Shown piece by piece: positions 18,965 to 28,824 of a stretch of 64,000 nt of DNA. Position numbers and translations under genes: made by a program. The notes under the pieces are model-generated. The model made no database searches. It was given only the letters and a program-made list of their open reading frames with translations, and was not told the origin of the DNA. Numbering within the stretch: the first letter of the stretch is position 1; every line of letters begins with the position of its first letter. This DNA comes from Cellvibrionaceae bacterium (GTDB lineage Bacteria > Pseudomonadota > Gammaproteobacteria > Pseudomonadales > Cellvibrionaceae), in assembly GCA_021151825.1 (NCBI GenBank), contig JAGKWQ010000009.1, forward strand, positions 330,857-394,856. The letters run 5' to 3'.

Positions 18965-20563
18965 ATGAGTAGCGATAAATATTTCTTGCGTAGCGATGTA
19001 AAAATAGAACCTCTTGTCAATTCGTGGTATGCGTGGTCATTTTTAATTTCGCCGATCACCTTCCCACTGGTAACAAAAAATCTGCATCTTAGAATATTGG
19101 ATTCTTATTTGCGCGCACCTGCGCAACACCAAAAGGCGGTTGCTGATCGAGCACTCAAGGGTGGGCTTTTTGTTGACCACCAGGGAACTATCGATGAAAT
19201 TGCCGGGTTGGTCAGTTATACCAATAAAGAGCTATCTGAATTATTGTCTTTTGCTGCGGATATCGGCGCTGCGTCAGAGACATTGTTACAACTTGCTGAT
19301 GGCGCTTCGTTAAGGAGCTTATATCGGGATTTACCGGAGAGCTTGAAAGGGCGAGTTGAGTTGGTCTATGACTTGTTCAATCGTCCGAAAATACGTTTTA
19401 TCGAAAACTTGTTTTATTGCAGCGATTTTTACAAGCCTTCATTACAGGCTGTGAGTTTGTCATTGCTTGATGGTGATAAGCGTCCATTTGTTCTCAGCAG
19501 CCCACGCTTGGCAACTGAAGATAACATTATTGTAAAAATTCCCTTTGCGGATTTGCGTTGGGATGAGTTTTTTCGATTAAGAAATGAAGCCCTGCCATTG
19601 GAGCAAATCAGTAAGTTAATTCAATTGGACGCGCTGCCTGCTGAAAAACAAGCGTTATTCATGGATATGCTAACCACTGAAGCACCGCATAAAAAATATT
19701 TAAAACCATCAGCAGGCAAGGTGCGGGTACGCTATTTTGGACATGCTACTGTACTTATTGAGACTGCTAATGTCAGTATTCTTACCGATCCAATCATAAG
19801 TTACGACATAAATAATAATCATGAGCGATTTGGATTCAATGATCTTCCTGAATACATCGATTATGTAGTGTTAACACATAACCATCAGGATCACGTTATG
19901 CTGGAAACGCTTCTGCAGCTACGTCATCGACTGGGTACTATTGTGGTTGGGAAAAATATTATTGGTGAATTGCTCGATCCATCATTGAAATTAATGTTGC
20001 GAGCCATAGGCTTTAGTTCGGTTATTGAACTGGATGAACTGGAAAGTATTGATATAAATGACGGAAAAATTACCGGTGTTCCATTTCTTGGTGAACATGG
20101 TGATCTTAATATAATGAGTAAGTTGGCATTCCACATAGAGCTGAGCGGCAATACATTTATTTTTGCTGCCGATTCGGACAACCTGTCTCCCGATTTATAT
20201 CGTCATATACATACCAGGTTAGGGGATATTGATCATGTGTTCATTGGTATGGAGTGTGCGGGGGCCCCCTTGAGCTGGGTGTATGGTCCGCTATTTACAA
20301 AACCTTTATTACGCAAACATGATCAGGACCGACGATTGAATGGTTCAAACTGTGAAAGGGCATTCAAGCTGGTTGAACAATTCAAGCCTAAATCAGTATA
20401 TGTTTATGCTATGGGAGCTGAGCCTTGGCTGGAATTTATTTCCAGTATCGAATACACGGAAACATCAGAACCTATTGTGCAGTCAGACAAATTGATTGCT
20501 GCTTGTCAGGAGCGGGGAGTAACCGCTGAGCGGCTCTACGGAAAAAAAGAACTGAACTTTTAA
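18965..20563 (+). CDS. CmlA-type di-iron NRPS beta-hydroxylase (metallo-beta-lactamase fold)
   Basis: 532 residues. An N-terminal helical part (~1-240) is followed by a metallo-beta-lactamase fold domain with H305-N-H307-Q-D309-H310. This is not a drug-resistance lactamase: the length equals, as I recall it, that of CmlA of chloramphenicol biosynthesis, and the metal ligands fall at the same residue numbers (H305, H307, D309, H310, E377 in LGEHG, D403 in AADSD), as does the active-site Glu430 (GMECAG). CmlA enzymes use a dinuclear iron centre and O2 to beta-hydroxylate an amino acid held on an NRPS carrier domain. CmlA acts on the A-T protein CmlP; here the next gene likewise begins A-PCP, making it the probable partner. 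The match to CmlA numbering rests on memory and should be verified by alignment. The substrate is unknown. Confidence 0.85.
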   Translation: MSSDKYFLRSDVKIEPLVNSWYAWSFLISPITFPLVTKNLHLRILDSYLRAPAQHQKAVADRALKGGLFVDHQGTIDEIAGLVSYTNKELSELLSFAADIGAASETLLQLADGASLRSLYRDLPESLKGRVELVYDLFNRPKIRFIENLFYCSDFYKPSLQAVSLSLLDGDKRPFVLSSPRLATEDNIIVKIPFADLRWDEFFRLRNEALPLEQISKLIQLDALPAEKQALFMDMLTTEAPHKKYLKPSAGKVRVRYFGHATVLIETANVSILTDPIISYDINNNHERFGFNDLPEYIDYVVLTHNHQDHVMLETLLQLRHRLGTIVVGKNIIGELLDPSLKLMLRAIGFSSVIELDELESIDINDGKITGVPFLGEHGDLNIMSKLAFHIELSGNTFIFAADSDNLSPDLYRHIHTRLGDIDHVFIGMECAGAPLSWVYGPLFTKPLLRKHDQDRRLNGSNCERAFKLVEQFKPKSVYVYAMGAEPWLEFISSIEYTETSEPIVQSDKLIAACQERGVTAERLYGKKELNF

Positions 20564-20611
20564 AATATATGGATCGTTACTACCCACAATATGCGAATCG
20601 GGAATAATTCT

Positions 20612-23600
20612 ATGCAACTATTTGGCGAGCATTGCAACGAGGCTATCAATATGCTGCAGCGTAATGCTGTTGCATATGGCAACAAGCCTGCAATTGTCTC
20701 GTCTGGTTCACAGCTTGATTATCGCCAGTTGGGTCGTGAGGTAATGAGGCTCTCTCACATTCTAAGGGAAAATGGTGTAAAGCCAGGAGATCAAGTGGGT
20801 GTAGTGGGGGCACGATCTGCTGAAAATATTATTGTCTTCTTGTCCCTTATTAATATGGGAGCGGTATACGTTCCCATAAATGATGCATTACCCATCAACC
20901 GACAGCGTTACATGCTTGATAAGGCGAGTGTTGGATTTGTGGTATTCATTCAATCTGTAGAGAAGCAGCGGGAGAGTCTTGGCTATTTAGGAAAGCTTTC
21001 CTATCTCCAGCTAGCTTTGCTGGATGGTGTATGTCAAATACGTGATTCCGATAATAACCTCATCGATGAAGCAGGTTATTTTCCGCTTTTAGATGCAGAT
21101 AGTTTTTCGTATACCATTCCGAGCGAAAGTGGTGCTTATATTATTTTTACATCAGGAACCACAGGCAATCCAAAGCCCGTATTGGTAAGCCGTGCAGCAA
21201 TCATGGCTCATAACCATGCGGTCATTGAGCGGTATCAATTGCTACCTGAGGATCGGATTCTCCACATTTGTGCCAATAGCTTCGATATTTCAATAGAAGA
21301 GATATTACCGACACTGGCAATTGGTGCGTCTTTATTTATTGGGCCTGAGTCAGATGTATTGAGCGGCATCACGTTGCATGATTTTTTAAGTAAATCTGCT
21401 ATTACTGTGGCCAACCTTCCTACTGCTTTATGGATTCAATGGTGCGATGCTTGTGAATTTGCTTCCTTACAAATGCCTGCATCTTTGAAAAAGATAATTA
21501 TTGGTGGGGAGGCATGCCCTCCTGTGCGAGTGGTTAAGTGGCTTGAACGTAATATTAATTCGATTCAATGCCTCAATGCTTATGGGCCAACTGAAACTAC
21601 TATTACAGCAACCGCCTGGGAGTTTTCACCAGTAAAAGGGCAATATACCCCGGTGGGAAAACCTATTGGTGGTGTATCTTGTTACATCCTTAATAGACAG
21701 CTTGAACCCGTGGCAGTAGATGAGAAGGGAGAGTTATTTATTGGTGGTGATTTGTTGGCTCTGGGGTATTTTCAGGATGCCCGGTCAACGGCGCAAAAGT
21801 TTTTACCTGATCCATTTTCCTCAATGCCGGGTGCAAGAATGTATTGCAGTGGAGATCTGGCTTATATTGATCCGTGCGGTGAGATTGTAGTAACAGGCCG
21901 AAATGACAGACAAGAAAAAATCAACGGACATAGAATAGAATTAGCGGAAATTGAAGCGCAGCTATATAAGCTGCCTATGGTTAAAAATGCTTATTTGACT
22001 GTCACCCAGGATGATTCAATTGAAAAACGCAAAAAGTTGCTTGGCTACTTACGCTTGGATCAAGAGAGTGAAGACTACCTAAGCGCGCCTCCAGGTTGTG
22101 GATTTTATCGTCGATCCGAACATCAATTACTTGAGCAAATTGACGCTTGCCTCGCCAGCAATTTGCCATCCTACATGCGTCCGGATATTTACTGCATTAT
22201 TGATCAAATACCGTTAACGGCTAATGGAAAGTTTGATTATCAGGCTTTACCAAAATTTGTTGAGCCAGGCACATTTGATGAAACTTATCCATTAAATGAA
22301 CAGTATTTTCTTGGTTTGCCCCAACGTTATATCAAAGATGTAATCAGGAGTGTCTTTGATTGTTTGGGCTATAGGCCTGCAAATTTCTCGGTTAGTTTTA
22401 TAGCACTGGGCGGTGACTCAATTACGGCGATGATGTTGGTTTCAAGGTTGTGGGCCGTTGGTCTTGTGCTCGATAAAAAGCGTTTGCTTGGGCATGAGCC
22501 CTTGGTTGCAGTGTTAAATAATGCTGTATTGCGCGAGGCCGATAATGACATACTTCAACCAAAAACATTAGATGATCGTCATTTATGTATTAATGGTATA
22601 AGTTTGTTCGACGTTCCCGAATCTGTGTTGCAGGATATTCAAGCCTCACTGGTAACCAATGAAAAAAATGTTTGGTCTGGAGGGAGTGCTGCAATAAATT
22701 TTATAAGCCGTTGCAGTGACGCCCAGGTTGGAATGTTGTATCAGTCAATAATGGTTCCCGGTTCAGGCACTTTTATTGAGCAAGTTGAAGGGCGTGTCGA
22801 TTGCCTTGATGAGGTCAATTTTGTATTGGCCTGGCAATTGGTTTGTGAGCGCCATGAAATATTGCGTTCTGCATTTTCTATTTCATTGGCTGAATATATT
22901 GTTCATCTTGTCTATGAAAATGTAGATATCAGTGCAGCCGAAATAATTTCCATTGAATCATTAGAAAATACTCCTGCACATGAACAATCAAATTGTATCC
23001 GGGAATTTTTGCATACCGATAGACGTATGGGGTTTGCCCTCGATGGCGGCCCCATGTTTCGAGTAACTTTATTTAAGCTGGATTCCAAACACTACCATTT
23101 TATCTGGACTTATCATCACGCTATTTTGGATGGCTGGTCTGATGTGTCTATATTAGGCGAAGTGTTCAAGATATATGACGATCTGACGCAAGGGAAAAAA
23201 TCCGAGCTTCCCCCGGCAGGGCGATATCGAGATTACCTAATGTGGATGGCTACTCAAAACCTGATGGAAGATGCACAATTTTGGGCGGAATACTTAAAAG
23301 ACAGTCATTCGGAAAAAACGCTTTTTGCAGGTTCTGAAAATAAAACCAATGACATCAATCGGAAAGTTTGCGACCTGATAGTTATTGATTCTGAAGCAGC
23401 GAATAAATTTAAAAATTTTATCAGGCAGGCTGGGGTAACTCTCAATATAGGGCTTGCCGGAATAATTGCAGTAGTAATGGCTAAACACTTTAATGCTACT
23501 GAATATATTATCGGTTCTGTATCAAGTACACGCCCCGAAACTATTGATAATATTGACCGGTTGGCTGGCCCATTAATTAACTTGTTGCCTATGAGGGTGC

Positions 23601-24040
23601 CTGTAGACGCGAATGTGGCGGTAGTAGCCTGGTTAAATAAATTGTTTGATCATTATCTGTCGAGTGAGCGATTCGTGCATGTCCCTTACGGCACAATACT
23701 TAAGCAACTCCAGAGGAATGTATCAAATGTTTTCTTTGACACTCTACTGGTAATCGAAAATTATCCTGTATCTGGCAGCGAACAAGTTAAAAGCTTAAGA
23801 TCGCATACCCAAACAAATTATCCCCTTAATTTTATTGCCTGGCCAGGAGAACAATTTGAAATTGAAGTTCATTACCTGCCTGATATGGTTGAGCCTCACG
23901 TTGCGGCAGAGCTTAAAGCCAATTTATTAATTTTGCTTAATATGCTGCCAGAATGCAAAATGCTGGGTGATTTAATTCAAACTATTGCAAAGCCGAATTA
24001 TTTCCAAAGAAAAGAAAACCTTGTAGAGCTCGAACTTTAA
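20612..24040 (+). CDS. NRPS 4: A-PCP-C
   Basis: About 1142 residues. I prefer ATG 20612, which has CGGGA 8-12 bases upstream, over ATG 20591, which has no ribosome site; the A domain begins soon after either. A domain to residue ~560 (FTSGTTGNPKP, NAYGPTETT, YCSGDL, LTANGKFDYQAL). Specificity residues read D-I-E-A-I-G-A-I-T, which I cannot assign; the acidic Glu might suit a basic or polar side chain. PCP with GGDSITAMML (Ser codon at 22418). C domain from ~22700 with HHAILDG (His codons from 23114), apparently catalytic. No N-terminal C domain and no thioesterase, so it could be a loading module, or its terminal C domain could act in trans or in release. Its neighbour upstream is the CmlA-type hydroxylase. 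Confidence 0.93.
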   Translation: MQLFGEHCNEAINMLQRNAVAYGNKPAIVSSGSQLDYRQLGREVMRLSHILRENGVKPGDQVGVVGARSAENIIVFLSLINMGAVYVPINDALPINRQRYMLDKASVGFVVFIQSVEKQRESLGYLGKLSYLQLALLDGVCQIRDSDNNLIDEAGYFPLLDADSFSYTIPSESGAYIIFTSGTTGNPKPVLVSRAAIMAHNHAVIERYQLLPEDRILHICANSFDISIEEILPTLAIGASLFIGPESDVLSGITLHDFLSKSAITVANLPTALWIQWCDACEFASLQMPASLKKIIIGGEACPPVRVVKWLERNINSIQCLNAYGPTETTITATAWEFSPVKGQYTPVGKPIGGVSCYILNRQLEPVAVDEKGELFIGGDLLALGYFQDARSTAQKFLPDPFSSMPGARMYCSGDLAYIDPCGEIVVTGRNDRQEKINGHRIELAEIEAQLYKLPMVKNAYLTVTQDDSIEKRKKLLGYLRLDQESEDYLSAPPGCGFYRRSEHQLLEQIDACLASNLPSYMRPDIYCIIDQIPLTANGKFDYQALPKFVEPGTFDETYPLNEQYFLGLPQRYIKDVIRSVFDCLGYRPANFSVSFIALGGDSITAMMLVSRLWAVGLVLDKKRLLGHEPLVAVLNNAVLREADNDILQPKTLDDRHLCINGISLFDVPESVLQDIQASLVTNEKNVWSGGSAAINFISRCSDAQVGMLYQSIMVPGSGTFIEQVEGRVDCLDEVNFVLAWQLVCERHEILRSAFSISLAEYIVHLVYENVDISAAEIISIESLENTPAHEQSNCIREFLHTDRRMGFALDGGPMFRVTLFKLDSKHYHFIWTYHHAILDGWSDVSILGEVFKIYDDLTQGKKSELPPAGRYRDYLMWMATQNLMEDAQFWAEYLKDSHSEKTLFAGSENKTNDINRKVCDLIVIDSEAANKFKNFIRQAGVTLNIGLAGIIAVVMAKHFNATEYIIGSVSSTRPETIDNIDRLAGPLINLLPMRVPVDANVAVVAWLNKLFDHYLSSERFVHVPYGTILKQLQRNVSNVFFDTLLVIENYPVSGSEQVKSLRSHTQTNYPLNFIAWPGEQFEIEVHYLPDMVEPHVAAELKANLLILLNMLPECKMLGDLIQTIAKPNYFQRKENLVELEL

Positions 24041-24075
24041 TAATAATTTAAAAAATATTGGAAGGGAAAAATTCG

Positions 24076-25302
24076 ATGTATGACGTAATAATAATTGGCG
24101 CTCGTGTCGCGGGGGCTTCGACAGCAATGCTGGCCGCCAGGGCTGGATTGAAAGTATTATTCATTGATCGGCACAAATTTCCGTCGGATACAATATCCAC
24201 AAACTATATACATCAATCAGGATGTAGTTTGTTAGCTGAATGGGGCTTACTGGAGCAAATAAAACAATCCGGTTCTCCACCCATTAACCGTACTCGAATA
24301 GCAATCGATGATGTTTTGCTTGAAGGAAGTGTGAGTGACTTTCGCCAGCAGCGCCTTGCGTACGCGCCGCGGCGGTATGTGCTTGACCAGATATTAATTG
24401 ATGCCGCGGTTGTATCAGGTGCGGAGCTTCGGGAAAAATGTCATCTTCAGGAAGTTCTCAGGGAAAATGACAATGTTATTGGTGTTAAATTAAAAAATGC
24501 CGACGGTACTTCGAGCGTCGAATACTGTCGGCTGCTAATTGGCGCGGATGGAATGCGCTCATCAGTTGTTGCGCAATTGGATATACCTTTTGTCAGGCGT
24601 GATCCGACGCTGACTTGTGCATACTATAGTTTCTGGCAAGGAGTGGAACGAGGTTACGAATTGTATGAATCTAATAATCGTTGGATGGGTGTTATCCCTA
24701 CAAACAACAATACGATATTGATTGTCACTTACTTTCCACAAGATGAGTTTAATCTGGTTAGGGCCGCTCCTCTTGAGGCTCACAAAGAGACCATCAAAAC
24801 TTTATCGCCCGGTTTATTCAATGAGTTAGATAATGCAACCCAGGTTGAAAAATTATGGGGAACCGGAGAGCAGTGGAATTATTTTCGCCAGGCTACAGGA
24901 AATAATTGGGCGCTGGTTGGCGATGCTGCTATCCATAAGGATTCGTTGACCGCCTTGGGTATCACTGATGCTATGCATCATGCCGCGTTATTGGCTCAGC
25001 ATGTTTTTCCCGCGTTAACCAAATCTGATTCAATTGACTTGCAGTATGAATTGCAATCCTATGAAAAAGCGATTGTCGATCATACAACCCCGGGATATTT
25101 GGATACCCTGGGTTTGGCTACGTCCGGGGAGCGGCAAAATCGCAAGACTTTTGTCCGCGCTGTACTTGCTAAACCCTGGTGCATTCCCTTGTATTTTGAT
25201 GCTGTGGCGGGCTTGTGTAATCAGCAAGAACTTATAAATGCCATGATGGGCATTAATCAAGAATTAACACCCCAAAATGAACTGGTTGAAATGGAAATAT
25301 AA
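24076..25302 (+). CDS. FAD-dependent oxidoreductase/monooxygenase
   Basis: 408 residues from ATG 24076, preceded by GGAAGGGA; an in-frame TTG at 24058 lies before that site. N-terminal FAD-binding Rossmann fold (YDVIIIGARVAGAS, a variant of GxGxxG, then a beta-strand ending in D) and the second FAD motif GDAAIHKD near residues 285-295, followed by LGITDAMHHAALLA. This is the group-A flavoprotein monooxygenase/flavin halogenase superfamily. The halogenase WxWxIP motif is not intact: the matching stretch reads WMGVIP. A hydroxylase, epoxidase or dehydrogenase is therefore more likely than a halogenase. It is placed after NRPS 4 and before the export genes, which suggests peptide tailoring. Confidence 0.85.
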   Translation: MYDVIIIGARVAGASTAMLAARAGLKVLFIDRHKFPSDTISTNYIHQSGCSLLAEWGLLEQIKQSGSPPINRTRIAIDDVLLEGSVSDFRQQRLAYAPRRYVLDQILIDAAVVSGAELREKCHLQEVLRENDNVIGVKLKNADGTSSVEYCRLLIGADGMRSSVVAQLDIPFVRRDPTLTCAYYSFWQGVERGYELYESNNRWMGVIPTNNNTILIVTYFPQDEFNLVRAAPLEAHKETIKTLSPGLFNELDNATQVEKLWGTGEQWNYFRQATGNNWALVGDAAIHKDSLTALGITDAMHHAALLAQHVFPALTKSDSIDLQYELQSYEKAIVDHTTPGYLDTLGLATSGERQNRKTFVRAVLAKPWCIPLYFDAVAGLCNQQELINAMMGINQELTPQNELVEMEI

Positions 25303-25353
25303 CCATGTTCGATCTTGGATGTAACGTTTACTGGAAAATTAAAGGTACCCTGG

Positions 25354-26643
25354 ATGAAAGAGAGCTTACAAATTAATGATACGAGCTCGACAGATAGAGT
25401 AATAAGTGTCAGGCCTGGATCGCGATTTAATAAATGGTACGTTAAATTACTTGTTGGTGCCTTTTTCTTATCTGTTGGTGTTTTTGTATATCCAAATTAT
25501 CAAAATTGGCGAAGTACAGAGATTTCCTATGAGCGGGAACGGGTGCGAATAGCAGAGGTGACTCGCGGTGCATTTGAACAAAGTATTTCCATAGAGGGAA
25601 AAATTATCGCGATAGTAAAGCCGACGCTGTATTCTCCTGCTGAAGGCACTATATCCATGTTGGTAAAGCCTGGGGATTTTGTTAAAAAAGGTGTAGTTGT
25701 TGCCAGGATTTATCGCCCGGAATTGGAAGTTGAAGTTGAGCAAGGAAAGAAACAAGTTGAAGCTGAAAAACTTGAGCTTGAGCGGCAGATACTCCAGGCG
25801 AATCAAACAAAGATTGATATGGACCAATCGGTTGAATTGGCCAAAATCCGACATGATGCGGCGCAACGAAAGCTGAGCAGCTACAACGAGCTGGCTTCAC
25901 GATCAATTGTCAGCAAATTGGAATATGAGGCTAGCCAGGACGAAACCCTGGTTGCAGTGTCAGAATTAAAAAAAATCAAACTTAACCATAAGTTGATGAA
26001 CGAAAGAGCAGCCTTTGAAATAAAAGCCAAACGTTTACAAGTGGAACGCCAGGAATCTGTTTTAAATGATTTGCTGAGGCAGTTTGATGAAATGTCGATT
26101 CGCTCACCAATTGATGGGCAAGTGGGAACTGTGAGCGTGGAAGAGCGTGATTCCGTTGCTAAGAATCAATCCATTATCACAATTGTTGATTTGACGGCGT
26201 TTGGTGTTGAAATGGAGATTCCGGAAATTTATGCGGGCGTGTTGCAAACCAACTTACCAACTATCGTGAATTACAATGGCAAAGACTATAAAGGTCAATT
26301 AAGCCTATTGTCGCCAGAAATAGTTAATAATAAATTTGAGGCGCGTGCAAAATTTATTGAAATACCGGATGCTGAGCTCAAACAAAGGCAACGTGTATCA
26401 GTCAAAATTTTAATTTCAAAAAAGGACGACGCAATAAAAGTTCAGAGAGGTCCGTTTGTCGATAGTGGTGGTGGCAAGTTCGCTTATCGCGTCGATGGAA
26501 ATATTGCTGAGATTATACCTATAAAACTCGGGGAACTTGGTTCATCAGAAGTTGAAATTCTGCAAGGGGTTCGTGCTGGCGATAAGATTATTATCTCTGG
26601 CACCGAGGTATTTAATAATGCATCTAAGGTGCTTTTACGATAA
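25354..26643 (+). CDS. Periplasmic adaptor (MacA/HlyD-type membrane fusion protein)
   Basis: 429 residues from ATG 25354; a TTG start at 25315 would add 13 residues but lacks a good ribosome site. One N-terminal transmembrane anchor (WYVKLLVGAFFLSVGVFV), then a lipoyl/barrel-sandwich half (SPAEGTISMLVKPGDFVKKGVVVARI), a long charged coiled-coil hairpin (~residues 125-235), the second half (IRSPIDGQVGTV) and beta-barrel regions. Such adaptors link an inner-membrane ABC pump to an outer-membrane TolC-type channel. It precedes an ABC ATPase and two permeases, giving a tripartite exporter for the peptide. No TolC-type gene is visible here. Confidence 0.9.
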   Translation: MKESLQINDTSSTDRVISVRPGSRFNKWYVKLLVGAFFLSVGVFVYPNYQNWRSTEISYERERVRIAEVTRGAFEQSISIEGKIIAIVKPTLYSPAEGTISMLVKPGDFVKKGVVVARIYRPELEVEVEQGKKQVEAEKLELERQILQANQTKIDMDQSVELAKIRHDAAQRKLSSYNELASRSIVSKLEYEASQDETLVAVSELKKIKLNHKLMNERAAFEIKAKRLQVERQESVLNDLLRQFDEMSIRSPIDGQVGTVSVEERDSVAKNQSIITIVDLTAFGVEMEIPEIYAGVLQTNLPTIVNYNGKDYKGQLSLLSPEIVNNKFEARAKFIEIPDAELKQRQRVSVKILISKKDDAIKVQRGPFVDSGGGKFAYRVDGNIAEIIPIKLGELGSSEVEILQGVRAGDKIIISGTEVFNNASKVLLR

Positions 26644-26697
26644 TAAACCTGTTTGTGAAAACACAGGATTGTCAATTAGTTCTAGGAGAAAACTATT

Positions 26698-27438
26698 ATG
26701 TTAGTACTGGAGAAGGTGTCCAAGGTATTTGTTGCGGATACGATTGAGACTCAGGCGCTGTCCGATATAAGTGTAACTATTCGCAAAGGGGAGTTTGTTG
26801 CTGTTACAGGTCCATCGGGTTCTGGTAAGTCCACATTTTTAAATATTGCTGGTCTGTTGGATACGATTGACGGCGGTACACAAAAAATTGATGGAATGGA
26901 TGTGAGCCATTTGTCCGACAGCCAGCGAGCAAAGATTCGTCGATCAATGATCGGGTTTATATTCCAGGGTTTTAATTTGCTTCCTGACTTAAGTATTGAG
27001 GATAACGTAGCGCTTCCCTTGCGTTTTCAAGGGATGAATAAAAAAGAGCGCGATGATCGTGTTCGTGCCGCTATTACCAAGGTAGGTTTGGGGACTCGTA
27101 TGACCCATTATCCTTCGCAACTTTCTGGTGGTCAGCAACAACGTGCAGCAATTGCGCGCGCATTGGCTGGTGATCCCAAGATTATTTTGGCTGACGAACC
27201 GACAGGTAATCTTGATTCCAAAATGTCGTTCCAAATAATGGAATTACTTCATGAAATCCATCAGGCAGGAAGTACTATTGTGATGGTGACGCATAACGAA
27301 GAACATGCAAAGAATACCCCGAGAGTAATTAGTATTCGCGATGGTAAAGTTCATTCGGACAATGCCGAAACCATTATTCAGCCGAAAGTTCAAACGGCGA
27401 GGTCCCATTCCGAATCAGAATTACAAGTTGAAGCCTAG
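26698..27438 (+). CDS. ABC transporter ATPase (MacB/LolD-like)
   Basis: 246 residues with a strong AGGAGA site before ATG. Walker A GPSGSGKST (~residues 38-46), Q-loop FQGFNLLPDLS, signature LSGGQQQRAAIARAL, Walker B IILADEPTGNLDS and H-loop MVTHN are all intact, so it should hydrolyse ATP. The sequence type is that of MacB/LolD/FtsE ATPases, which work with FtsX-like permeases by mechanotransmission. In MacB the ATPase and permease are fused; here they are separate genes. It lies between the adaptor and the permeases. Confidence 0.95.
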   Translation: MLVLEKVSKVFVADTIETQALSDISVTIRKGEFVAVTGPSGSGKSTFLNIAGLLDTIDGGTQKIDGMDVSHLSDSQRAKIRRSMIGFIFQGFNLLPDLSIEDNVALPLRFQGMNKKERDDRVRAAITKVGLGTRMTHYPSQLSGGQQQRAAIARALAGDPKIILADEPTGNLDSKMSFQIMELLHEIHQAGSTIVMVTHNEEHAKNTPRVISIRDGKVHSDNAETIIQPKVQTARSHSESELQVEA

Positions 27439-27448
27439 GATAAACACC

Positions 27449-28816
27449 ATGATTTCCCTTCTCTTTAGTTCAGTTTATGGCAGCATCAAAAGGACACCGC
27501 TGTTATCCTTTTTAATTATGTTGTTGATTGCTATTGGTCTTGGTATCAGCTTGCCAATGATTACTGTTTATCACAATTTAAAGAAAGATCCGCTTCCCGA
27601 AAAAAGTCAGAATATTTTCCGTGTTCAGTTGGACAATTGGGGGAAAGATCGACCATTTCGACAGCCAAATGATCCGCCATATGTAATTACGGCACAAGAT
27701 GCGCAGGCTATTCGTGGTAATGCTATTCCCGTAGCGCAAGCAGCGATGTTTGGTGGTGAGGCAAGCATAGATCCTGAAGTCAATGGAGTTCGTCCATTTA
27801 ACTCGTTGGCCAGAGTTACCGATCGCGATTTTTTTTCCATGTTTGATGTGCCTTTTGACGAAGGGTCAGCCTGGAGTTTGGCCGAGGAGCAACAGCACGC
27901 GTTTGTTATTGTATTAAGTCAACCATTAAAACAACGTTTATTTGGTAGTGAGCCTGCATTGGGCAAGCAGGTACGTGTTAATAACAATTCATATACTGTG
28001 GTCGGCGTGCTTAAAAGCTGGAGCCTCACACCTAAGTTTTACGATATGCAAAATCCTTTTGCTCCGGTGGAAGATTTTTTTGTACCGCTATCTGGATATC
28101 TTGATCATGGCATTGTGCCGGATTATTGGCGTAGCCCATATCAAAATGATACGACGTTAAATGAATCCAATTTTGAAAGTTTTTTTGAAGGGACTGAGGT
28201 GGTATTTCTGCAATATTGGGTTCAACTTAAAAATGATGAAAAATCTCTGTATATGGATTTCCTTAATTCTCACGTTGCAGAGCAGAAAGCATCGGGCCGT
28301 TTTCCGAGAGAGTTAAATAATAAATTATCGAATATTAATGAATGGATCGAAAAGAGATCGGAAGAGTCGCAAGATGCGAGCGGTGTGCAAGCTTTGTTGG
28401 TAGTGATGCTGCTATTTTTTGTGGCGTGCCTATTAAACTCCATGAACATGTTGCTGACCAAATTTATTAGAACCAAAGGCCGTGTAGCTATGTTGCGGTG
28501 TATTGGGGCCTCGCAACGATTTGTTTTCGCGCAATATCTGTTGGAAGTTACTGTATTAGCATTGGCCGGGGGGATATTGGGGCTTTATCTGGCTTATTCG
28601 GGATTGGACATCGCCAAATCGTTATTTGAACATGGTTCGACCCAAATGGCAGCCGGACTTAGTGCAGAAGAGGCCTTTGGCGATTTTTGGAAAATGGACA
28701 CTGCCATGATTTTTATTAATTTTGGCCTGGCGTTATTCGGAGGCATATTAGCTGGTTTGTATCCCGCATGGAAAATATGCCGCGTCCCACCTTCATCAGA
28801 AATTAAGTCCTTATAG
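27449..28816 (+). CDS. ABC transporter permease, FtsX/MacB type (1)
   Basis: 455 residues from ATG 27449. Earlier in-frame starts would overlap the ATPase gene and yield a non-membrane leader, whereas the transmembrane start (LLSFLIMLLIAIGLGISL) lies ~20 residues after this Met. One N-terminal helix, a large periplasmic domain (~45-310) and three C-terminal helices (ALLVVMLLFFVACLL; YLLEVTVLALAGGILGLYLAY; IFINFGLALFGGILAGLYPAW) match the MacB_PCD plus FtsX layout. The C-terminal cytoplasmic turn LRCIGASQRFVFAQYLLE is the usual FtsX signature. It should pair with the following permease as a heterodimer. Confidence 0.9.
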   Translation: MISLLFSSVYGSIKRTPLLSFLIMLLIAIGLGISLPMITVYHNLKKDPLPEKSQNIFRVQLDNWGKDRPFRQPNDPPYVITAQDAQAIRGNAIPVAQAAMFGGEASIDPEVNGVRPFNSLARVTDRDFFSMFDVPFDEGSAWSLAEEQQHAFVIVLSQPLKQRLFGSEPALGKQVRVNNNSYTVVGVLKSWSLTPKFYDMQNPFAPVEDFFVPLSGYLDHGIVPDYWRSPYQNDTTLNESNFESFFEGTEVVFLQYWVQLKNDEKSLYMDFLNSHVAEQKASGRFPRELNNKLSNINEWIEKRSEESQDASGVQALLVVMLLFFVACLLNSMNMLLTKFIRTKGRVAMLRCIGASQRFVFAQYLLEVTVLALAGGILGLYLAYSGLDIAKSLFEHGSTQMAAGLSAEEAFGDFWKMDTAMIFINFGLALFGGILAGLYPAWKICRVPPSSEIKSL

Positions 28817-28824
28817 GGTTCATC

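Noticed and set aside
19720..20180. Metallo-beta-lactamase resistance gene
   Set aside because: The HxHxDH motif is in a 532-residue protein whose length, extra Glu/Asp ligands and NRPS context fit a CmlA-type hydroxylase, not an antibiotic hydrolase.
24076..25302. Flavin-dependent halogenase
   Set aside because: The WxWxIP motif is not present; the matching stretch is WMGVIP.
27341..27448. Longer start for the first ABC permease
   Set aside because: It overlaps the ATPase gene by ~100 bases and adds a basic leader before the membrane helix; ATG 27449 is better.
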